A model generated the notes under the pieces. That model saw nothing but the letters and a program-made list of their open reading frames with translations. It did not search any database and had not been told where the DNA came from. Below are positions 7,905-15,645 of a DNA stretch of 43,819 bases, piece by piece. Made by a program: the position numbers and the translations under genes. This DNA comes from Bacteroidales bacterium (GTDB lineage: Bacteria > Bacteroidota > Bacteroidia > Bacteroidales > UBA932). The stretch is from positions 1-43,819 of the forward strand of contig JAFYRK010000003.1 of NCBI GenBank assembly GCA_017559545.1. Direction: 5' to 3'. Numbering within the stretch: the first letter of the stretch is position 1; every line of letters starts with the position of its first letter.

Positions 7905-9026
7905 TTATCTGGACAGCAGGGACTGCAGATTGAACCTTACGGTCACCATCTGCTGGGTTCCGCAGTATTTCATTGCGTTGAAATGGAAAATCGCTCCTAT
8001 GCGGATATTGATATATCTTGATGAGCCTTTGAAATCGGGTTCATAATATACTTCAAGCCTGTCGTAGATGCCCAAGCCCTTACTTCCATCATCATACACA
8101 CGATAGAACGGATCTCCCATATAAAGTTCCGGCCCATACTTGACTCCCGTATTATCCTTATTGTTATAAAGAGGCATCATATCTGTACCACAGAAAAGTC
8201 TGTTGCGCACACCGACGTTCCAGTTTCTGATATCCAGATCCAACTCGCCTCCAGACGGGAACACATAGCCGTCTCCATGCACCCTGTCGTTCTGCAAGCC
8301 CTGGAGCCAGCCCAGACGTACGTCCATACGCTGAAACCCGGTCATGTCCGAGAAATCGAACTTCAGATACGGATTGAGCAGAATATTGTCAACCACTCCC
8401 TTCTGCTTATATGAGTTTGCAAAATGGTACAGATAACCGGCATAACCCAAAGCCATGAACGGAAGAAGTTTTCCTTCACCGGCAGAAAACACCATAAACT
8501 TTTCCCTTCTGTCCGGACCATATTGTCCCATCCAGTCACATGCCACCTCAAACGAAGCCTTCGGACGTCTTACCTGAAGAATTATTCCCTCGAGATTATT
8601 GTCATAGAAAAGCAGGGAGTCCGAGAAGAATGCAGGCGAATAATCACCTGTCGTGCGGTGTCTCGGAAAGATTCCGGCATATAAAGTAAGGTCTGTATCA
8701 CAGAGAGTCTTCTGCATCCTGTAATATAATGTAAGCTCTTCAAGAATCTTGTTCTGGACTCCCCCGAAATCCTTCATCACATCCGCACCGATCATGACCT
8801 TGTGCTCCTCTCCTTCCTGCGGACGCACCGAAATTCCGACCGAAGGAGTTACCCTGGCGCCAAAGATGGTCATGGAAGATGAATACGCACTCTTATATAG
8901 TTCCCTGTTGTCAAATCTCATCAGGAAATCAAGATCATAAGCAAGGCTGACGGTCTTCAGGCTGTCGGATGCCTGGAGTGTGAAGGTTGATATGAATATA
9001 AAGATAAGAAGGAATAGTCTTTTCAC
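7905..9026 (-). CDS. Probable outer-membrane beta-barrel protein of unknown function
   Basis: 373 residues starting with GTG at 9026. The N-terminus MKRLFLLIFIFISTFTLQASDS is a typical signal peptide with cleavage near residue 20. The rest lacks long hydrophobic helices and is made of alternating strands rich in Tyr, Phe, Gly and Asp (for example LTLYYRMQKTLCDTDLTLYAG, LEVYYEPDF, YINIRIGAIFHFNA), ending in a strand VRFNLQSLLSR. This suggests a porin-like barrel, but I recognise no named family, and the terminal aromatic of classical porins is absent. It ends 4 bp from trkH, tail to tail. A minus-strand -7 box TATCTTTG is at 9049-9056. Confidence 0.7.
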   Translation of the reverse strand: MKRLFLLIFIFISTFTLQASDSLKTVSLAYDLDFLMRFDNRELYKSAYSSSMTIFGARVTPSVGISVRPQEGEEHKVMIGADVMKDFGGVQNKILEELTLYYRMQKTLCDTDLTLYAGIFPRHRTTGDYSPAFFSDSLLFYDNNLEGIILQVRRPKASFEVACDWMGQYGPDRREKFMVFSAGEGKLLPFMALGYAGYLYHFANSYKQKGVVDNILLNPYLKFDFSDMTGFQRMDVRLGWLQGLQNDRVHGDGYVFPSGGELDLDIRNWNVGVRNRLFCGTDMMPLYNNKDNTGVKYGPELYMGDPFYRVYDDGSKGLGIYDRLEVYYEPDFKGSSRYINIRIGAIFHFNAMKYCGTQQMVTVRFNLQSLLSR

Positions 9027-9076
9027 GTATTTTTTAATTTAAGACTTTCAAAGATAGCACTTTTCACGTATTTTTG
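9019..9076. repeat. 16-bp direct repeat CTTTTCACGTATTTTT in a divergent promoter region
   Basis: The word CTTTTCACGTATTTTT occurs at 9019-9034 (over the GTG start of the barrel gene) and again at 9060-9075 (over the rightward -7 box), 41 bp apart. The two copies are identical. It could be a regulator site, or the relic of a small duplication. Confidence 0.65.
9046..9076 (+). promoter_or_regulatory. Promoter of the GSCFA gene, overlapping the divergent barrel promoter
   Basis: TTTC (9046-9049), 19 bp, TATTTTTG (9069-9076). On the other strand TATCTTTG (9049-9056) serves the barrel gene, with a TTTG 22 bp upstream. The two -7/-33 elements share bases, so the two promoters should compete for RNA polymerase. 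Confidence 0.6.
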
Positions 9077-9093
9077 CACAAAACGATTTTCTC

Positions 9094-9942
9094 ATGAAGC
9101 TGCAGACTCCGGTTACCGACCTGCCTTGCAAGACAGGCATATCATACAGGGACAAGATCATGATGCTCGGAAGCTGTTTTTCTGACAACATAGGTTCCCG
9201 TCTGAAGAACTACGGATTTGACGTGTGTGTCAATCCGTTCGGGACGCTTTACAACCCCGCATCCATCCTTTCAAGCGTAAAGAGACTGCTTGACTGCAAT
9301 GGGTTCTGTGCAGTGGATTGCATGGAGATCGGAGCTGGTGACAACCGCACATGTTCATTCTACCATCACACATCCTTTGCCCGTGGCTCGCACGAGGAGT
9401 TCATTTATAATGCCAACGAGCGACTGATAGAAGCGGCTGCTTTCTTCCGTGAATGCAATAAGGTCATCATAACCTTAGGCACGAGCTGGTGCTACAGACA
9501 TATAGACAAAGATATGATTGTGTCAAACTGTCTCAAGCGCCCTGCAAAGGAATTCGTCAGAGAGTTTCTGCCGACAGAACAGACAGCAGGAATGCTACGA
9601 GAGATTATGGAGCTATGCCCGGACAAACAGTTCATTTTCACTGTCAGCCCGATAAGACATTTCAAGGATGGAGCGCACGGCAACCAGCTCAGCAAGGCTT
9701 CGCTGCTGCTTGGCATCGAGGGGGCGCTTTCCGGTACTGCAGACTACTTTCCTGCATATGAGATCGTGATGGACGAGCTCCGCGACTACCGTTTTTATGC
9801 AGAGGACATGTGCCATCCTACTCAGCAGACAGCAGACTATATCTGCGAGCGCTTCCTTGACTGGGCGCTGCCTTCCGAGGAGCATGAGACACTTAAAGAG
9901 CACATCCGTCTGTGGCGTCAGAATTCCCACATCACTAAATAA
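9094..9942 (+). CDS. GSCFA-domain protein
   Basis: 282 residues. The signature GSCFSDNIGSRL (about 27-38) names the GSCFA family, and NPFGTLYNPASI follows at about 48-59. Later conserved blocks are ITLGTSW, FTVSPIRHFKDGAHGNQLSKASL and the C-terminal YFPAYEIVMDELRDYRFYAEDMCHPTQQ. The Ser of GSCF and the D-x-x-H-P near the end are arranged like an SGNH-type hydrolase, so an esterase or acyl-hydrolase role is plausible, but the family's substrate is not established as far as I know. No signal peptide is seen. It has its own promoter and stands alone. Confidence 0.85.
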   Translation: MKLQTPVTDLPCKTGISYRDKIMMLGSCFSDNIGSRLKNYGFDVCVNPFGTLYNPASILSSVKRLLDCNGFCAVDCMEIGAGDNRTCSFYHHTSFARGSHEEFIYNANERLIEAAAFFRECNKVIITLGTSWCYRHIDKDMIVSNCLKRPAKEFVREFLPTEQTAGMLREIMELCPDKQFIFTVSPIRHFKDGAHGNQLSKASLLLGIEGALSGTADYFPAYEIVMDELRDYRFYAEDMCHPTQQTADYICERFLDWALPSEEHETLKEHIRLWRQNSHITK

Positions 9943-9954
9943 ATCCCATAAAGT

Positions 9955-9985
9955 ATTGAATTTATAAATACTTTGTCTACCTTTG
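9955..9985 (+). promoter_or_regulatory. Promoter of the ABC transporter-GntR operon
   Basis: ATTG (9955-9958), 19 bp, TACCTTTG (9978-9985). The -7 match is full and the spacing is exact. The transcript would start near 9990, inside the inverted repeat at 9988-10009, leaving a leader of about 40 nt. This places the start of translation at the ATG at 10030. Confidence 0.65.
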
Positions 9986-9987
9986 CG

Positions 9988-10009
9988 GTGTACTACTTTA
10001 CTAATACAC
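9988..10009. promoter_or_regulatory. Inverted repeat, probable operator of the GntR (YtrA-type) regulator
   Basis: GTGTACTA-N6-TAATACAC is an inverted repeat with 7 of 8 positions paired, starting 3 bp after the -7 box and covering the predicted transcription start. YtrA-subfamily GntR proteins are commonly encoded with the ABC transporter they repress and bind such dyads at the promoter. Here the regulator is the third gene of the same operon, so the site is a strong candidate for autorepression. Confidence 0.65.
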
Positions 10010-10029
10010 TATTAACGAATAGACATAGT

Positions 10030-10857
10030 ATGATAGCTATCAGGGATTTAGGCTTCAGTTACGGCGAGATTCCCGTCTTGAAGAACATAACGATGACCTT
10101 AGAAGAGGGACGGATCTACGGTCTTCTTGGAGAAAACGGAGTCGGCAAGACTACACTGCTGACACTGCTGTGTGGACTTAAGGCTGCCAAGGCTGGCAGC
10201 ATCAACACCGACGGACACAACCCGTTTGACAGAGATCCGTCATTCCTGTCAGACCAATACTATCTCAGTGATGAGGTTGCCGCAATGAACATGACAGCCC
10301 TTGACTATGCAAAGAGCTACGGGCACTTCTGGGAGAAGTTCGACATGGATAAGTTTATCGAGATCATGGGTATATTCGAGAACGACCCTGGCAAGAAAAT
10401 GTCAAAGATGTCGTTCGGCCAGCTTAAGAAGACCTATATCGCCTTTGCTCTCGCATGCAACACCAGGTACCTTTTCATGGACGAACCCACAAACGGCCTT
10501 GACATCCCCTCAAAGGCTCAGTTCAGGAAGGCCATGACCAAGTACACCCGCGAAGATTCAGTCATTCTTATCTCGACACACCAGGTACGCGACCTTGAGA
10601 ACATCATTGATCCGATCATCATCCTTGACAGGCAGGATATCCTCCTGAATGCCTCCCTGGAAGAAATTTCTGAAAAGCTGTATTTTGATTACTCGACAGT
10701 AAAGATCGATAACGCGCTTTACTGCGAGATGATTCCCGGAGGAAACATCCAGGTAACCCTCAATACAGAGAGCAAGGACAGCAAGGTAAACCTCGAAGCG
10801 CTCTTCAACACAGTGCACCAGCACAAGGAACTCATTAAAGGAATCTTCAGCAAATAG
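10030..10857 (+). CDS. ABC transporter ATP-binding protein
   Basis: 275 residues from the ATG at 10030; the frame is open to 9973, but that stretch holds the promoter and operator. Walker A is GENGVGKTT (34-42), the signature motif is the divergent MSFGQLKK in place of LSGGQ, Walker B is YLFMDEPTNGLD and the H-loop is ILISTHQVRDLE. These form a complete nucleotide-binding domain of the YtrB/EcsA class. The tail of about 60 residues is family-specific. It would pair with the membrane protein encoded 5 bp downstream to form an exporter or a membrane-stress device. Many such YtrA-linked transporters respond to envelope-active antibiotics, but the substrate here is unknown. Confidence 0.92.
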   Translation: MIAIRDLGFSYGEIPVLKNITMTLEEGRIYGLLGENGVGKTTLLTLLCGLKAAKAGSINTDGHNPFDRDPSFLSDQYYLSDEVAAMNMTALDYAKSYGHFWEKFDMDKFIEIMGIFENDPGKKMSKMSFGQLKKTYIAFALACNTRYLFMDEPTNGLDIPSKAQFRKAMTKYTREDSVILISTHQVRDLENIIDPIIILDRQDILLNASLEEISEKLYFDYSTVKIDNALYCEMIPGGNIQVTLNTESKDSKVNLEALFNTVHQHKELIKGIFSK

Positions 10858-10862
10858 ACATC

Positions 10863-11711
10863 ATGAAAAACAAGGATATATTCAATTTCAACAGATTCGG
10901 AAAATACTTCGTTTCGGATCTGAAGACTTGCGTGGCCAACTATGGCCTCACCCTGCTGACTACCACATTACTGCTGCCTATAGCGATATACGTGGTCAGA
11001 GTGGCACTCCACGCCTTTGCCTACTCGACATGGGAAGGACCGGAACCAGGATTAAGGCTGTTCTGCTTCGGTATGGCACTCATATTCATAATTACACAGA
11101 TGCCGGTCAAGTGCTATGGTAAACTGACTGAAAAACAATATGGATCATTCTGGCTGACCCTTCCGGCGTCTCGTCTGGAAAAGTTCCTCAGCATGCTCAT
11201 AATGACATGCCTGATAGCACCTCTGACCGGAACTGCACTATTCCTTGGTATGGACACACTCATGTGCGCTATTGATCCGACATGCGGCGAATGCATAATT
11301 GCCCGATCCAAAAACCTGTTCGGTCTTCTGACTGAAATGGGAAATCTCAAGGTGAATATAGGATTTGGAAGCATTCCTATTGATGATCCTGAGGCATATG
11401 ACAGAATGCTCGGTATCCTTACTTCACCATGGTTATATGTAGACGATATCTTCGGCATAACTCTCCCGTTCCTCCTCGGAGCCATATATTTCAAGAAGAA
11501 CAAGATTGCCAAAACATTCCTTGCACTGTTTGCATTCAGCATGGCAATAAGTTTCATAACCGCACCACTCACAATGGGATTGACTCCTCAGAAAATATTC
11601 TGCAGCAACTTCTTCAGAAACATGGTACTGACAGACATAATTTCAGACACTGTACTCAACATAGCTATGATGGCAGGAGTATGGTTCAGAATCAAGACTT
11701 TGAAACACTGA
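10863..11711 (+). CDS. ABC transporter membrane subunit (putative)
   Basis: 282 residues with about six hydrophobic segments (near 25-48, 63-80, 103-130, 190-205, 215-240, 255-275). It has no strong sequence signature. The segment KCYGKLTEKQYGSFWLTLPASRLEKFLSMLI resembles the coupling region before helix 3 of ABC-2 type permeases, which commonly read LPxSRxEKxxS. Its position between the ATPase gene (5 bp) and the GntR gene (4 bp) makes it the permease partner. The transported molecule is unknown. Confidence 0.8.
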   Translation: MKNKDIFNFNRFGKYFVSDLKTCVANYGLTLLTTTLLLPIAIYVVRVALHAFAYSTWEGPEPGLRLFCFGMALIFIITQMPVKCYGKLTEKQYGSFWLTLPASRLEKFLSMLIMTCLIAPLTGTALFLGMDTLMCAIDPTCGECIIARSKNLFGLLTEMGNLKVNIGFGSIPIDDPEAYDRMLGILTSPWLYVDDIFGITLPFLLGAIYFKKNKIAKTFLALFAFSMAISFITAPLTMGLTPQKIFCSNFFRNMVLTDIISDTVLNIAMMAGVWFRIKTLKH

Positions 11712-11715
11712 CATC

Positions 11716-12096
11716 ATGGAGTTCAACAGCAATAAATCAATATATCTGCAGATCTGCGATGCGATATACGAGCACATCCTGAGCGGAGAACTGGGACCGG
11801 ACTCGCGCATACCTTCAGTACGTGAGTATGGCGCCGAGATCGGAGTGAACCCAAACACTGTGATGCGTTCTTATGAGAAGCTGACCAATGAGGGTGTGAT
11901 ATACAATAAAAGAGGAATCGGATACTTCATCAGCAGGAATGCGCAGGCGATAGTCCTGCAGACCATGAGAGACGATTTCATGAACAATGAGCTACCTCAG
12001 ATCATCCGCAAAATGGAGCTCCTGGGCATCAGCTTTGAAGATTTTTACCAGCAGACGCACGCCACTGCTTCGGAGAGCAGCCCACAATCTTTGTAA
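11716..12096 (+). CDS. GntR-family regulator, YtrA subfamily
   Basis: 126 residues, which is the short form of the family. The winged helix-turn-helix covers 5-75: SIYLQICDAIYEHILSGEL, then RIPSVREYGAEIGVNPNTVMRSYEKL and the wing GVIYNKRGIGYFIS. The short C-terminal helical tail (80-112) is the dimer segment of the YtrA type and has no effector domain. It should repress its own ABC operon through the dyad at 9988-10009. The last 68 bp (12029-12096) overlap the 3' end of the convergent AraC gene; the final 15 residues (QQTHATASESSPQSL) are outside the conserved part. Confidence 0.9.
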   Translation: MEFNSNKSIYLQICDAIYEHILSGELGPDSRIPSVREYGAEIGVNPNTVMRSYEKLTNEGVIYNKRGIGYFISRNAQAIVLQTMRDDFMNNELPQIIRKMELLGISFEDFYQQTHATASESSPQSL

Positions 12097-13204
12097 ACTG
12101 ACGATGGAAATTTGAACGGTCGCTGAAGCCTGAAAGCTCAGCGACTATATTTGTGGACATTTCTGGGTTCTCAAGGAGAAGGGCCTTGGCTTCTTCAATA
12201 CGCATACGGGTGCGCCATGTCTTGAAGTCTACGCTCATACGTGTGACAAAGAACAGATGCAGCATCTCCTTGGTGGTATTAAGTTCCTTTGCTATCTGCT
12301 CCCTGGTCTTATCGTATTCGCGATAACGTTTCTCCTTTACCCACTTCTCCAATGCGTGCTCTATCCTGCACATCTCCTGCTCGGTAAGCTGGGTATCCAG
12401 ATGTCGCGCATCCTTTGCTCCCTTCTTCATCATCTTCCTTCGTTGGATCCTTTCGATGATCTCCTGACCGGACAGGGTCTTATAGGCAAAGGCATCAAGC
12501 AGAAGCTTGTTACTACCAAGGAAAGAAATGAAGTGGGCTGAAAAGTAGACCATGAAAAGCACATACCATAGCGTGTAGACCTTCATGAACCCACGCGGAA
12601 GAAGCATGTAGACCAGAACAAACATCTCTGTCAACATCATCATGATGTAGCAGAATCTGATCCACTTCATCTTATTGTTCTCTTCCTCGTCATAGTACTG
12701 CTCGATCATCTGCACAGACCTTAGGTATGTACGATGGAAAATGACGATATGGATTACGCAGTTGATGATGAAAAACACGACTGCAGCAACAAGAATGACA
12801 GTGCGGAGGAGCCCTGATTCCATCCAGAAAGAGCGCATCAGAATGCAGCTGCAGATGGTTATGACAGCGATATTGAGAAAGAACTTGTCGTTGTCACCCT
12901 CTTCCAGAAGGTTCATCAGAGAGAATGACAGGATTGCCGAAGATATGGCGGTCACCACAAACATCATGAGCGACGAGAATACTTCATAATTTTCTACCCC
13001 CGAATACGTATAACAGACGAAGAACAGGATAGAGGATATGAAGAAGCACATGGCTATGGTATTCTTTGCCTTAATGAGCTTGCGTGAATGCTCCGAATTC
13101 GGAACGTTGATAAGAAAGAGCAGAAACGCTAGGATAAATGAAGTGACTATCGCTATGATCAGCGACAGTTCGACATTGAAGACCATACCGGCAAGGCCTG
13201 ACAT
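12029..13204 (-). CDS. AraC-family regulator with an N-terminal membrane domain
   Basis: 391 residues. Residues 1-240 contain about seven hydrophobic helices and a short charged loop (MIEQYYDEEENNKMK). The last 100 residues hold an AraC-type double helix-turn-helix: YDKTREQIAKELNTTKEMLHLFFVTRMSVDFKTWRTRMRIEEAKALL, then NIVAELSGFSDRSNFHRQFTKIVGCSPKQWR. A transcription factor anchored in the inner membrane may sense a membrane or envelope signal directly. No target genes are implied by the neighbours. It converges with, and overlaps by 68 bp, the GntR gene. The ATG is at 13204, 28 bp after the upstream gene's terminator. Confidence 0.88.
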   Translation of the reverse strand: MSGLAGMVFNVELSLIIAIVTSFILAFLLFLINVPNSEHSRKLIKAKNTIAMCFFISSILFFVCYTYSGVENYEVFSSLMMFVVTAISSAILSFSLMNLLEEGDNDKFFLNIAVITICSCILMRSFWMESGLLRTVILVAAVVFFIINCVIHIVIFHRTYLRSVQMIEQYYDEEENNKMKWIRFCYIMMMLTEMFVLVYMLLPRGFMKVYTLWYVLFMVYFSAHFISFLGSNKLLLDAFAYKTLSGQEIIERIQRRKMMKKGAKDARHLDTQLTEQEMCRIEHALEKWVKEKRYREYDKTREQIAKELNTTKEMLHLFFVTRMSVDFKTWRTRMRIEEAKALLLENPEMSTNIVAELSGFSDRSNFHRQFTKIVGCSPKQWRASAGKNLQS

Positions 13205-13227
13205 TATATTGGATAGCTAAGATTTAT

Positions 13228-13262
13228 AAAAAATCCGGCACCCGTGTGCGTGAGTGCCGGAT
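13228..13262 (-). terminator. Terminator of the deoxyhypusine-synthase-like gene
   Basis: On the minus strand a 9-bp perfect stem (ATCCGGCAC / GTGCCGGAT; 13233-13241 with 13254-13262) closes a 12-nt loop and is followed by a run of T. Two smaller hairpins precede it: CGTCCC/GGGACG (13268-13283) and GAAAATTT/AAATTTTC (13289-13309). Confidence 0.8.
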
Positions 13263-13313
13263 GTATGCGTCCCTAACGGGACGGCTTCGAAAATTTCGCT
13301 TAAATTTTCTCGC

Positions 13314-14288
13314 TTACCAGCCGAGAACGTATGAGAAGATGAGCGGAGCTACGATTGTAGCGTCTGACTCAACGATGAAGCGTGGAGTGTCGACATCGAG
13401 CTTACCCCAGGTGATCTTCTCGTTTGGAACTGCTCCTGAGTAAGAACCGTATGAAGTAGTCGAGTCTGAGATCTGGCAGAAGTAAGCCCAAAGTGGAACG
13501 TCTGGCCACTCGAGATCCTGAGCCATCATAGGCACTACGCAGATTGGGAAGTCACCTGCTGTACCACCACCGATCTGGAAGAATCCTACACCTTCGCCGA
13601 GGCAGTTCTCACGATACCACTCTGTAAGGAAGATCATTGTCTCGATACCGTTCTTGATCATGTTAGGTTCGAACTCACCCTTGATACAGTGTGCAGTGAA
13701 GATATTTGCTGTAGTACAATCCTCCCATGCAGGAACAACGATAGGAATGTTCTTTTCGCAAGCTGCAAGTACCCAGCTGTCCTTAGGGTCGATCTCGTAG
13801 TACTGCTCGAGAACGCCGCTGCGGAGAAGCTTGTAGATAACCTCCCAAGGGAAAAGTCTCTCACCTGACTCCTTCATCTCGTTCCATACATCAACGAGGT
13901 GGTCCTCAAGACGACGGAAAGCCTCCTCCTCAGGGATACATGTATCTGTAACACGATTCATGTGGTTGTCAAGAAGCTCCTTCTCCTGAGCTGGAGTGAG
14001 GTCACGATAGTGAGGTACACGGAAATAGTGGTTGTGAGCCACGAGGTTCATGATATCCTCCTCGAGGTTATTTGCCGAGCAGGACACGATCTGGATCTTG
14101 TCCTGGCGAATCATCTCAGCAAGTGAAAGGCCGAGCTCCGCTGTTGACATTGCACCTGCCATTGCAAGCATCATCTTGCCACCCTTGTTCATGTGTGCGT
14201 CATATGCCTTTGCTGCGTCTACGAGAGATGCAGAATTGAAATGACGGTAATGATGGGTAATGAACTGTGAAATAGGTCCTTTTTCCAT
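13314..14288 (-). CDS. Deoxyhypusine-synthase-like protein (bacterial DHS homologue)
   Basis: 324 residues. The NAD-binding core is recognisable: MMLAMAGAMSTAELGLSLAEMIRQ (38-61), a HNHYFRVPHYRDLT block, NRVTDTCIPEEEAF, PIVVPAWEDCTTANIF and the C-terminal WGKLDVDTPRF...SDATIVAPL. The Lys of WGK (K296) matches the Lys that forms the enzyme intermediate in eukaryotic DHS. The usual KHH motif after GGG is replaced by GDF (GGGTAGDFPICV), so the active-site His is missing. Bacteria lack eIF5A; some such homologues make homospermidine, and others are uncharacterised. It diverges from lysA, with 137 bp between them. Confidence 0.83.
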   Translation of the reverse strand: MEKGPISQFITHHYRHFNSASLVDAAKAYDAHMNKGGKMMLAMAGAMSTAELGLSLAEMIRQDKIQIVSCSANNLEEDIMNLVAHNHYFRVPHYRDLTPAQEKELLDNHMNRVTDTCIPEEEAFRRLEDHLVDVWNEMKESGERLFPWEVIYKLLRSGVLEQYYEIDPKDSWVLAACEKNIPIVVPAWEDCTTANIFTAHCIKGEFEPNMIKNGIETMIFLTEWYRENCLGEGVGFFQIGGGTAGDFPICVVPMMAQDLEWPDVPLWAYFCQISDSTTSYGSYSGAVPNEKITWGKLDVDTPRFIVESDATIVAPLIFSYVLGW

Positions 14289-14356
14289 TTTAGATAATTT
14301 TATATTGTTTGTTTATGTATCAGTTATACAATCTGCGAAATTACGGATTTTTTCGT

Positions 14357-14364
14357 TATTTTTG
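14357..14364 (+). promoter_or_regulatory. -7 box of the lysA-ffh operon
   Basis: TATTTTTG matches the consensus fully. A TCTG lies 21 bp upstream, so the -33 part is weak. The leader would be about 55 nt. Confidence 0.5.
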
Positions 14365-14369
14365 CAATC

Positions 14370-14393
14370 GTTTTCGGGACAATTTCCGAAAAC
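14370..14393. promoter_or_regulatory. Inverted repeat at the 5' end of the lysA leader
   Basis: GTTTTCGG-N8-CCGAAAAC is a perfect 8-bp dyad that begins 5 bp after the -7 box, where the mRNA should start. It can be a regulator site or a 5' stabilising hairpin. No lysine riboswitch is seen; the leader is far too short for one. Confidence 0.55.
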
Positions 14394-14425
14394 AGATGAC
14401 ACCAGATAGACAAGAATAAGATAAG

Positions 14426-15634
14426 ATGCTAGATATCAACACAATAGAGAGATTAGACAAAATTGCCACACCTTTCTATTACTACGACATGGACCTGCTC
14501 CGCAAGACAGTTGACTATGCCGCAGAAATGGCAGAGAAATATGGCATTAAGATACATTACGCGGTAAAAGCCAACGTGGAGCGCAAGCTGCTCGAGTACA
14601 TCAGCGGCAAGGGATTCGGAGCTGACTGCGTAAGCGGCAACGAAGTTCTGCACGCGCACGACTGCGGATTTCCTGGCGACAAGATCGTGTATGCCGGAGT
14701 CGGAAAAAGCGACAAGGAGATATACAATGCTCTCAAGATCGGTATCGAGGCATTCAACTGCGAGTCTCTTCAGGAGATCTATGTGATCAACGAAATGGCT
14801 CATGTATATGGACTTAAGGCGAATGTATCGGTCCGCATCAACCCGGACATCGACGCACATACCCACAAGTATGTAACCACAGGTCTATATGAAAACAAGT
14901 TCGGCATCTCTCAGCATGAGTTCGACAAGCTGATAGACATCCTTAAGAAGAGCGGGCACATCAACTTCATCGGTCTGCATTTCCACATCGGTTCGCAGAT
15001 CACAAGAGTGGAGGAAGTGTTCGGACTTGAGTGCCAGAGGGTAAACGAGATAGTGGCTTACTTTGAGCGCAACGGGCTTGAAGTCCGTAACATCAATCTT
15101 GGAGGTGGACTCGGAGTAGACTATGACGACCCGGATGAAAGCCCGATTCCTGATTTCGAGACATGGTTCAGGACTATCTCTGAAAACATTGTACGTCGCG
15201 AAGACCAGACAGTGCATGTGGAGCCGGGCCGTTCTCTCGTTGCACAGTGCGCAACGCTTATTTCACGAGTACTTTTCGTAAAAAGTGGAGAGACCAAGAA
15301 CTTCCTGATTATGGACGCAGGTATGAACGACCTGATCAGACCGGCGCTCTATGGTGCATACCATAAGATTGAGAACCTGTCGGCGTCTCAGAGGACATTC
15401 TACCCTACCCACCAGGCTTATGATATTGTGGGACCGGTATGTGAGTCCAGTGACGTATGGGGTGCAGGAAGACTTCTGCCGTTGAGTGTACGTGGAGACC
15501 TTATGGCAATCAGAAGCACAGGTGCATACGGCCAGGTGATGGCAAGCCGCTACAACATGAAGGACCTCGCACCTTCAGTTTTCAGCGATGACCTTGACTC
15601 CGCCCCTGAGGTCGTAAACTATTTTGAAAAATAA
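14426..15634 (+). CDS. lysA: Diaminopimelate decarboxylase
   Basis: 402 residues of the fold III, PLP-dependent decarboxylases. The PLP lysine is in HYAVKAN (K48). LHFHIGSQI (about 185-193), the phosphate-binding glycine loop LGGGLGVDY, the VEPGRSLVA block and the substrate Cys motif GPVCESSD are all present, as is the GAYGQVMASRYN near the C-terminus. It removes CO2 from meso-diaminopimelate to give L-lysine in the cytoplasm. The YKxN/GPVC set and length fit LysA better than carboxynorspermidine decarboxylase. It is 11 bp upstream of ffh and probably co-transcribed with it. Confidence 0.94.
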   Translation: MLDINTIERLDKIATPFYYYDMDLLRKTVDYAAEMAEKYGIKIHYAVKANVERKLLEYISGKGFGADCVSGNEVLHAHDCGFPGDKIVYAGVGKSDKEIYNALKIGIEAFNCESLQEIYVINEMAHVYGLKANVSVRINPDIDAHTHKYVTTGLYENKFGISQHEFDKLIDILKKSGHINFIGLHFHIGSQITRVEEVFGLECQRVNEIVAYFERNGLEVRNINLGGGLGVDYDDPDESPIPDFETWFRTISENIVRREDQTVHVEPGRSLVAQCATLISRVLFVKSGETKNFLIMDAGMNDLIRPALYGAYHKIENLSASQRTFYPTHQAYDIVGPVCESSDVWGAGRLLPLSVRGDLMAIRSTGAYGQVMASRYNMKDLAPSVFSDDLDSAPEVVNYFEK

Positions 15635-15645
15635 AACAATAACAT

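Noticed and set aside
14289-14425. Lysine riboswitch in the lysA leader
   Set aside because: The leader is only about 55 nt and has a single 8-bp dyad, far below the size of a lysine riboswitch.
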